The notes beneath the pieces were generated by a model, which did not search any database, was not told the DNA's origin, and saw only the letters and a list, made by a program, of their open reading frames with translations. Shown here piece by piece: positions 58,102 through 64,000 of a stretch of DNA of 64,000 bases. This DNA comes from an uncultured Bacteroides sp. (lineage in GTDB: Bacteria > Bacteroidota > Bacteroidia > Bacteroidales > Bacteroidaceae): NCBI GenBank assembly GCA_944320865.1, contig CALUJC010000014.1, positions 1-64,000 of the forward strand, in the 5' to 3' direction. Made by a program: the position numbers and the translations under genes. How positions within the stretch are numbered: position 1 is the first letter of the stretch; every line of letters starts with the position of its first letter.

Positions 58102-59163
58102 TTATTCTTCCTGATTAATCGTGTCCTTCCGCGTAGCTCCCACTGGTATCTCAACATCGTCCAGTTTGCTACTCGGCAATTTCAATGTATATAGCGAAGC
58201 TTCCATTTGGCGAACCAAATTACGCTTCAATTTTTCCGGTGCATAAACAAAAATCTCTACGACAATAACCCTTTGATTGGCCCGATCCACACGCGAATGG
58301 GATACAAACGGACCACCCATTAAGTCTCCCTTCACCCGCCATAAGCCACGCGCTTCAAAAGCATATTCACCTTGCACTACAATGGAGCGCACATCCGTCA
58401 ACAACGAATCCGTCATCATGTACATACCCTCCCTGGCACCGGGAATATTGATTTTCATCACAGAATCACGCTTGTGCACAAAATACTCCTTCGTAAAAGT
58501 ATCTTTGTCGCGGTATGGATAGGAATATATCACAAAATTTTGGTCTGCGACAGCCGCATTCATGCCTGCCCAAAAGAAATTCTCCCCTTGCTTGGATGCT
58601 GTCAGTTCACTAGGCACCCAAACATCGCAGTCAAACATGCTTTTCACTTTTGTGGATATATAATCACTGTGGCTTTCTTCCAGTAATGCCATTTGGCGGT
58701 TCATCTCAGCATGGGTAAAAAACTCAATAATGACCTGCGTATTTTCTTTCACGAACTCGGCAAACGAAGCTTCATCTGGTGCCTGAATTGTCAAAATCAT
58801 CTGGGGTGCAGCATACACATCTTTGGCATACTTAAATTTCGGCTGCGTATAGCGGTCTGCGTTCACTTCTACAATAATTATATTGCGAATCAATTTCAGC
58901 GTAGCATCGTAATTGGATGGGTCGGTATACATAATACGAAAAGAACGCTCAGGCTGGGGCAGTCCCGGTACATCCGAATCAAGTACATTGAACAAAGCCC
59001 TGCCGGCAGGACGCTCCCACATGCCTTGGTCTATCACCACTAACAGTTCATAAGCCTGTCCGCTGGAAGCAGGAGTAAAAATGCCCTTTTTCCCTTTTCC
59101 GCCACATCCGGAAAAGAATACCAGCAGAAATGCCATGCCGAGATAAAATAAGTAATTCTTCAT
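58102..59163 (-). CDS. DUF4837 family lipoprotein
   Basis: A 353-residue lipoprotein (FFSGCGGKGKKG, Cys at about residue 20). The DUF4837 pattern includes AYELLVVIDQGMWERPAGRALFNVLDSDVPGLPQPERSF, IRNIIIVEVN, YAAPQMILTIQAPDEASF and DALLTDVRS-like segments. The family is exported in Bacteroidetes and its role is unknown. Its own -7 box lies just upstream, so it begins the transcription unit pdxA to secG. Confidence 0.82.
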   Translation of the reverse strand: MKNYLFYLGMAFLLVFFSGCGGKGKKGIFTPASSGQAYELLVVIDQGMWERPAGRALFNVLDSDVPGLPQPERSFRIMYTDPSNYDATLKLIRNIIIVEVNADRYTQPKFKYAKDVYAAPQMILTIQAPDEASFAEFVKENTQVIIEFFTHAEMNRQMALLEESHSDYISTKVKSMFDCDVWVPSELTASKQGENFFWAGMNAAVADQNFVIYSYPYRDKDTFTKEYFVHKRDSVMKINIPGAREGMYMMTDSLLTDVRSIVVQGEYAFEARGLWRVKGDLMGGPFVSHSRVDRANQRVIVVEIFVYAPEKLKRNLVRQMEASLYTLKLPSSKLDDVEIPVGATRKDTINQEE

Positions 59164-59185
59164 ATCGATACGAGTTAAATTCTTA

Positions 59186-59193
59186 CAAAACTA
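59186..59193 (-). promoter_or_regulatory. -7 element of the DUF4837-pdxA-secG operon
   Basis: On the minus strand TAGTTTTG, 23 bp before the ATG at 59,163. Confidence 0.45.
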
Positions 59194-59242
59194 CAAAGAA
59201 TGGCTTATATCCTTCACACCTCAACGAATAATTTATATTAAT

Positions 59243-60277
59243 TTATTTTTTCTGTTCCTGTTTGGCAGTAGACAACATACCACAAGCAGCAAAAATATCT
59301 TCCCCACGTGAAGCACGTATCGTAGTAAACAATCCGTGCGTGGTCAGATAATCCCGGAAGGCCGTCATTGTTTCCATATCAGCCCCCTCCAGTTCCACAT
59401 TGGGAATCGCATGAAAACGAATCAAGTTAATACGGCAATCCAGTCCACGCAATAGTTTCAACAACTCTTTTGCATGGACCAATGAATCATTCACCCCTTT
59501 AAAAACAATGTATTCAAAAGACAGCCGACGCTGTTTGCTGAAATCATATGCCCGCAAAAGTTCCACTATTTCCGTAATGGAAAAAGCCTTTTCAGCAGGC
59601 ATCAGTTCCCGACGTAACATAGGTAAAGGGGCATGGAGGCTGACAGCTAAATGGCAATCGCACTCTTCAATATAACGCTGCAACCCTTTCCGCAGGCCAA
59701 CAGTAGAGAGTGTAATCCGCTTAGGACTCCAACCATATCCGTAAGGCGATGTCATAATATGCAAAGCCTTTAACACTTCATCTAAATTATCCAAAGGCTC
59801 ACCCATCCCCATCATTACAATATTGGTCAGTTTATCCCGCTCAGGCAAAGAATTAATCTGATTGATTATTTGTCCAGCAGTCAAGTTGGCCGTAAATCCT
59901 TGCTTACCGGTCATGCAGAACTTACAATTCATTTTACAACCTACTTGAGAAGACACACAAAGGGTTGCACGATCCTCTTCAGGGATATAAACAGCTTCAA
60001 CAAAATGTCTTTCACCAGCCCTGTACAGGTACTTCACCGTACCGTCTACCGAGCGCATTGCATCTACCGGCCTCTCTGCACCTACCTCATAAATGTCTTT
60101 CAACGCCTCTCGGTGTTTCAATGAAAGATTTGTCATTTCGTCTATCGAGGCAACCTTCTTATCATACAGCCATGAGGCTATCTGTTTTGCAGCAAAACCC
60201 GGCATTCCCACACTTTTCACTACGGCCTGCAATTCCTCCAATGTCAGGCCTAAAAGCGACCGTTTCAACATATCCAT
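59243..60277 (-). CDS. rlmN: 23S rRNA/tRNA adenine-C2 methyltransferase RlmN
   Basis: A 344-residue radical-SAM methyltransferase. The CxxxCxxC cluster is in VGCKMNCKFCMTG. The conserved GMGEPLDN, ITLSTVGL and a final catalytic-pair Cys near the C-terminus (AACGML) are present. RlmN methylates A2503 of 23S rRNA and A37 of some tRNAs. The longest frame begins with TTG inside the terminator stem of ppiD, so ATG 60,277 is preferred. It sits alone between the ppiD terminator and the DUF4837 operon. Confidence 0.94.
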   Translation of the reverse strand: MDMLKRSLLGLTLEELQAVVKSVGMPGFAAKQIASWLYDKKVASIDEMTNLSLKHREALKDIYEVGAERPVDAMRSVDGTVKYLYRAGERHFVEAVYIPEEDRATLCVSSQVGCKMNCKFCMTGKQGFTANLTAGQIINQINSLPERDKLTNIVMMGMGEPLDNLDEVLKALHIMTSPYGYGWSPKRITLSTVGLRKGLQRYIEECDCHLAVSLHAPLPMLRRELMPAEKAFSITEIVELLRAYDFSKQRRLSFEYIVFKGVNDSLVHAKELLKLLRGLDCRINLIRFHAIPNVELEGADMETMTAFRDYLTTHGLFTTIRASRGEDIFAACGMLSTAKQEQKK

Positions 60278-60297
60278 TTGTTTACGATTTACAGCCA

Positions 60298-60337
60298 AAA
60301 AGCCACCCAGACCTAAAACCCGGGTGGCTTTTAATTA
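60298..60337 (-). terminator. Terminator of ppiD
   Basis: On the minus strand AAAAGCCACCC pairs with GGGTGGCTTTTT around a 13-nt loop and ends in T. It lies between the ppiD stop and the rlmN start. Confidence 0.85.
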
Positions 60338-60370
60338 TTCAAAAAAGGAGAAAAACCTACTCCGCTCTTT

Positions 60371-62509
60371 TTAGAAGAACAAATAACGCGTATCTTTCAC
60401 ATCAGCTTTCAGATACAAATCATTCAAGAACTGACTTGCCATGCGGGTATACAAACCCACCAAAGCTTCTTCTTCCGTTTTTTGGTCGTAAGTACCCTCC
60501 AAATTTTCTTTAGCATAAGTCTGGAGGACAAATACGCCACCGTTGCCCTTAATCGGAGCACTCAATTTATTCACCTCACCTACTGAAGCATATGCACTGA
60601 CCAAAGGTTCACTGCTACGCAAAGCCGATACATAGGCAGGAGCTCCGAAAGTAACCATTTTCACGGAATCTTGAACGGCATTTTCCAAACTTTTGTATTG
60701 GTCAAATGAAGCTGCCCCCGAAGTTTTCATGTCTGCCATGATTTTCTCAGCTTTCTTGTCACGGAGCACTTCATATCTCAACTGGTCTTGTACCAAAGCT
60801 AAAGGACGGTAACCTTCGGGCACAATACTTTCCAAGCCAACAACCAGCATGTGGTCACTTTCCCCACATTCATACAAGCCAGAAACTTCACCAGGTTTAG
60901 CTTCAAATACCCACCTCAAGGCATCTTTTGTGTCACGAATGCCACCAATACCATGTTCTGCGCTCGACAAATCGTTTCTATCCAGCAACCGATAACCTGC
61001 ATCTTCTGCATTGGCCACCATCTTCTCCAATGTATTGTTGGTAGCAATAAAGGAGCTGAAATCATTGTATGCCTTGCTGTAAGTTTCCTTGCTAAAGTCA
61101 ACAGTACGTTTTACAATAGCTACTTTATATTTTTCTTTTACAGCCTTCTTATCAGTAACCTGCATGATGACATTAGCCTGAGTCAAAGCCAGGTTTGCCA
61201 ATTCGCCTTTTGCAAGGGTAGTAATGGCGCCTATATATTTCAAGTTATCACCATCAATCTGAGCACCTTCATAATTAGCAGACGATATCCATGTAGGTTC
61301 ACCTGTCTGGCCATATTTCTTAGCCAATTCTGCAAAATCAGCGCCCCCCTTAATGGCACCGTATATACTATCGGCCAAAGCCTTCGTCTTGGCAGCATCA
61401 GCAGCTACAACTTGAATCTGACGGAATTCAATGGAATCGGCCATAGAAGCCTTACCCAATTTCTTGAATGAATTCAAGGTATTATCAGTTGCATAATAAT
61501 AAGGTCCAAAAACATCACCTACTGCTACAGAATCCAGACGAGCCACAACATCTGAAGGTAAGGTACGCGTAGTATAATACAAATCCACATAAGGTACTGA
61601 CGAACCTGTAGAACGTACAAACGTAGCATAGTCAGTTGAAGTATTGGTTAATTGAGCCGTATACTCCTCCATTTCCTTTTGAAGCGCATCTCGGTCTGCT
61701 TGGCTTGCAGTTACCTGCACATCAATATATTTGATGTTACGAGTCTCTACATACTGACGATATTGTTCCTTCTTCTTATCATAAGCGGCACGCAAGTCAG
61801 ACTCAGAAACCGACACCAACGAATCGGAAACTGCCGTATAAGGCACAGCAGCAAGCAACAAATCACTTTGACTGTTCTTGCCATCAAAAGCTTCTTGTGC
61901 CTCTACAGGATTGGAAAGAAGTGAATTAGAAATCAAAGCCATGTACTTTTCTTGCAAACGACTCTGTATCAAAGTTTTCTCGATGAATCGCCAAAAATTG
62001 TACATATTTTGGTAATATTCTGCATATTGCGAAGGCAATTGTGCAACATTCATCTTAGAGTATTCCACCAGGAATTGTTTCAATACATCTTTGTCAAAAG
62101 CACCGGTACTCGGGTTGCGAAACGGGGTCTGTTGCAACAACGGATGCGTACCGGCATCTATAATAGCCTGAATTTCTTCATTAGGAACGGTAAGTCCCAA
62201 TTTTTCAGCCTCATTTTCAATCAGCTTATTGTTAACGTATGTCTGCCATACTTCATCTTTCAATTGATCTGATTGCGCATCGCTTAGCGCACTCAAGCCA
62301 CTGGTGAATTTAACAACTTCTGTATATTCTTCCAGCAGTGCCTGGTAATCTTGGGCAGAAAGCGATTCACCATTAATTTCACCTACATCTTGCGATTGGT
62401 GTGGCTGGATTACTTGCCATGCGTCACCCGCAATAAAGGCAAACAAAGCCAAACCCACAGCAATCACCAATAAAGGTCCTTTTGACCGAATTTTTTGTAA
62501 TGTTGCCAT
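60371..62509 (-). CDS. PpiD/SurA-like peptidyl-prolyl isomerase
   Basis: A 712-residue protein. A membrane anchor lies at about residues 12-32 (LLVIAVGLALFAFIAGDAW). A SurA_N-like helical domain follows (INGESLSAQDYQALLEEYTEVV ... LKDEVWQTYVNNKLIENEAEKLGL). One parvulin-type rotamase domain is near residues 350-460 (IEFRQIQVVAADAAKTKALADSIYGAIKGGADFAELAKKYGQTG). A long C-terminal region follows. PpiD proteins are periplasmic chaperones that meet proteins emerging from SecYEG. It follows the CNNM/CorC gene by 128 bp. Confidence 0.88.
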   Translation of the reverse strand: MATLQKIRSKGPLLVIAVGLALFAFIAGDAWQVIQPHQSQDVGEINGESLSAQDYQALLEEYTEVVKFTSGLSALSDAQSDQLKDEVWQTYVNNKLIENEAEKLGLTVPNEEIQAIIDAGTHPLLQQTPFRNPSTGAFDKDVLKQFLVEYSKMNVAQLPSQYAEYYQNMYNFWRFIEKTLIQSRLQEKYMALISNSLLSNPVEAQEAFDGKNSQSDLLLAAVPYTAVSDSLVSVSESDLRAAYDKKKEQYRQYVETRNIKYIDVQVTASQADRDALQKEMEEYTAQLTNTSTDYATFVRSTGSSVPYVDLYYTTRTLPSDVVARLDSVAVGDVFGPYYYATDNTLNSFKKLGKASMADSIEFRQIQVVAADAAKTKALADSIYGAIKGGADFAELAKKYGQTGEPTWISSANYEGAQIDGDNLKYIGAITTLAKGELANLALTQANVIMQVTDKKAVKEKYKVAIVKRTVDFSKETYSKAYNDFSSFIATNNTLEKMVANAEDAGYRLLDRNDLSSAEHGIGGIRDTKDALRWVFEAKPGEVSGLYECGESDHMLVVGLESIVPEGYRPLALVQDQLRYEVLRDKKAEKIMADMKTSGAASFDQYKSLENAVQDSVKMVTFGAPAYVSALRSSEPLVSAYASVGEVNKLSAPIKGNGGVFVLQTYAKENLEGTYDQKTEEEALVGLYTRMASQFLNDLYLKADVKDTRYLFF

Positions 62510-62637
62510 TTCTTTGTAAATATGATTTTATTAATTATTTATATTTATTTCTTGTACATATTCATTTTAGCGCACGAAGATACAAAAAATGCATTTACCC
62601 ATCTATCTATTCTCCAAAAAAATATTCGTAAAGGCAA

Positions 62638-63888
62638 TTATTCAAGTACTTTCAAGCGCACCAATTCTATTTTCGTAGCCGTCACCTTGACTATTTTGAA
62701 TAAAAATTTGCCAATCGTAACCTCCTCATGCAATTTAGGGAAGCTTTGATAATGGTTTAATATCAACCCTCCTATCGTCATATAATCATCCGATTCCGGC
62801 AATGCCAAATCAAAAGCCTCATTAACCTTGTCTATCTCCAAACGGGCAGAGAGTAAATATTCATGTTCATCCACCTTTTTGCAAATATAAGGGCTGTTGT
62901 CATGCTCATCCTCTATCTCTCCAAAGATTTCTTCCACCAAATCCTCCAACGAAACTATGCCGGTAGTTCCACCAAACTCATCCACCACCACCGCGATAGT
63001 TTTTTTCTGCTGCATAAATAATTTCATCAGTTTATGCGCTCCCATAGTTTCCGGTACAATAGGCACTTCTTTTACGTTTTTTCTCCAATCGTGCGGGTTC
63101 CTGAACATTTCTGAAGAATGGATGTAACCCACCACATGGTCTATATCGCCATCATAAACAATGATTTTTGAAATGCCGGATTCAACAAACAAATTTTTCA
63201 GTTCCTCCAATGAGGTACTTGTATCCACCGAAACTATTTCAGTGCGATGTACCATGCAATCACGAATTTTTATATTAGAGAAATCAAGCGCATTTTGGAA
63301 GATTTGCATTTCCGTATCTATTTCACCATTTTCACCGTCCTTATTATCAAGGCTCGATTGGATGAAATGATTCAAAGTGATTTTTTCAAAGGCTTTATCA
63401 GAAGCATCTTTGCTGATTGGTACGCCAAATAACCTCAGGGCAATAGCCGATACCCCGGATATCAATTTAGATACAGGACACAACAAGGCATAACACACAA
63501 ATAAAGGAATCGCCAAAACACGTAATGTATAATCCGGATTTATCTTAAACAACAACCTGGACATCCCCTCGCCCACAAGCTGAATGACAACAACCGAAAC
63601 GACTATCTGAGCCCAAATTAACAAAAGGCCGTTTACCAACCAATATTTTCCAATCAAATCCACCATCAACACCACATATACCACCAATGCCAAATTCTTG
63701 CCTACCAACATGGCGGAAATAAAATCTCCGGGATTACGTAAAAAATGGGACATGATATCCAATGCCAAACCGGATTTCCGTTCCACTTCAAAGCGCAACT
63801 TGTCCACCGATACAAAAGCAGACACCCCACCCGCAAAAAAAGAGTACAACAATAGCGCTACTACCAAGCCGATAATGTCTGATTCCAT
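62638..63888 (-). CDS. CNNM/CorC-type membrane protein with CBS pair
   Basis: A 416-residue protein. A DUF21/CNNM membrane domain (about residues 1-180) has several helices. Two CBS domains follow (IKIRDCMVHRTEIVSVDTSTSLEEL ... VGYIHSSEMF and KEVPIVPETMGAHKLMKLFMQQKKTIAVVVDEFGGTTGIVSLEDLVEEIFGEIEDEHD). A CorC/HlyC transporter-associated domain closes the protein. Relatives act in magnesium/cobalt homeostasis, and the Bacteroidetes form GldE is tied to gliding in other genera. It probably shares an operon with the upstream lptC-like gene, 12 bp away. Confidence 0.87.
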   Translation of the reverse strand: MESDIIGLVVALLLYSFFAGGVSAFVSVDKLRFEVERKSGLALDIMSHFLRNPGDFISAMLVGKNLALVVYVVLMVDLIGKYWLVNGLLLIWAQIVVSVVVIQLVGEGMSRLLFKINPDYTLRVLAIPLFVCYALLCPVSKLISGVSAIALRLFGVPISKDASDKAFEKITLNHFIQSSLDNKDGENGEIDTEMQIFQNALDFSNIKIRDCMVHRTEIVSVDTSTSLEELKNLFVESGISKIIVYDGDIDHVVGYIHSSEMFRNPHDWRKNVKEVPIVPETMGAHKLMKLFMQQKKTIAVVVDEFGGTTGIVSLEDLVEEIFGEIEDEHDNSPYICKKVDEHEYLLSARLEIDKVNEAFDLALPESDDYMTIGGLILNHYQSFPKLHEEVTIGKFLFKIVKVTATKIELVRLKVLE

Positions 63889-63900
63889 AATTTCATAGCT

Positions 63901-64000
63901 TTATTGGACGGAATCGTTTTGCAAGCTGTCCGCTGGGACAGTTGCCGTGCTCTCCTCATCCACATAAAAAATGGTATTATTCACCTTAAAAAAAGTATAT
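63901..64000 (-). CDS. lptC: LptC-like protein, C-terminal end only
   Basis: A minus-strand frame enters the window from the right and ends at TAA (63,901-63,903). The visible 32 residues begin YTFFKVNNTIFYVDEE, followed by a Ser/Thr/Asp-rich tail. Bacteroidetes LptC proteins end this way and often precede the CNNM/CorC and ppiD genes. The assignment rests on a short piece and gene order, so it is tentative. The start lies outside the window. Confidence 0.45.
   Translation of the reverse strand, partial: YTFFKVNNTIFYVDEESTATVPADSLQNDSVQ

Overview
The window looks like a chromosome segment of a gut Bacteroidales, most likely Bacteroides, Phocaeicola or a close relative. The evidence is: many genes preceded by the Bacteroidetes promoter (TTTG, about 20 bp, TAnnTTTG) instead of a clear Shine-Dalgarno; a BtuB-BtuG type cobalamin locus; a tmRNA with tag GNENYALAA; an S46 dipeptidyl-peptidase; many lipoproteins with acidic residues after the lipobox Cys; and DUF4831, DUF4837 and DUF4369 proteins. 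No rRNA, ordinary tRNA, IS element, prophage or CRISPR array was seen. The right edge cuts a gene, probably lptC.

Layout. 0.1-3.6 kb (minus): an Fsr-type MFS exporter, then a two-gene secreted-protein operon (BIG2 Ig-like protein and a FISUMP-type lipoprotein). 4.1-6.4 kb (plus): coiled-coil protein, zapA and rny. 6.5-15.1 kb (plus): cutC, then a cobalamin-riboswitch-controlled operon of btuB, a btuG-like propeller, a PKD lipoprotein and two further propeller lipoproteins. 15.2-21.6 kb (minus): transglutaminase-like lipoprotein, HU-like protein, dinB and a MATE exporter, with a 45-aa plus-strand gene among them. 22-25.3 kb: remnants of a type I restriction locus, then a metal P-type ATPase and a Fur-family regulator with a striking palindromic operator. 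25.4-35.3 kb (plus): K+/H+ antiporter, acyl-CoA ligase, AddA-like helicase-nuclease, ECF sigma factor with a membrane partner, metallophosphoesterase and PlsC. 35.3-40.4 kb: DUF4369 lipoprotein, DPP7-type peptidase and GH9 cellulase. 40.5-52.1 kb: the accessory region. 52.1-64 kb (minus): PqqD-like protein, MFS transporter, secG, TPR protein, lptE, sigma-54 activator, pdxA, DUF4837, rlmN, ppiD, CNNM/CorC protein and the lptC tail.

The best candidate for an undescribed system is the pair at 40,491-45,794. A SIR2-like plus TIR protein lies 6 bp before a 1,312-residue protein that joins an nSTAND1-like NTPase, a block of about ten membrane segments and a C-terminal WG-repeat region. The pair sits directly behind the 3' end of ssrA, a common integration site. 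About 3 kb upstream of it, on the opposite strand, is a second STAND protein (DUF4062, P-loop NTPase, TPR). A role in anti-phage defence is inferred from domain logic and is not demonstrated here.

The intergenic DNA is also unusual. There are three unrelated tandem arrays with a 22-23 bp period (18.5, 34.3 and 36.2 kb), a family of three related hairpin elements (3.9, 21.8 and 46.5 kb), a long imperfect inverted repeat (6.4 kb) and paired hairpins before the 53 kb MFS gene.
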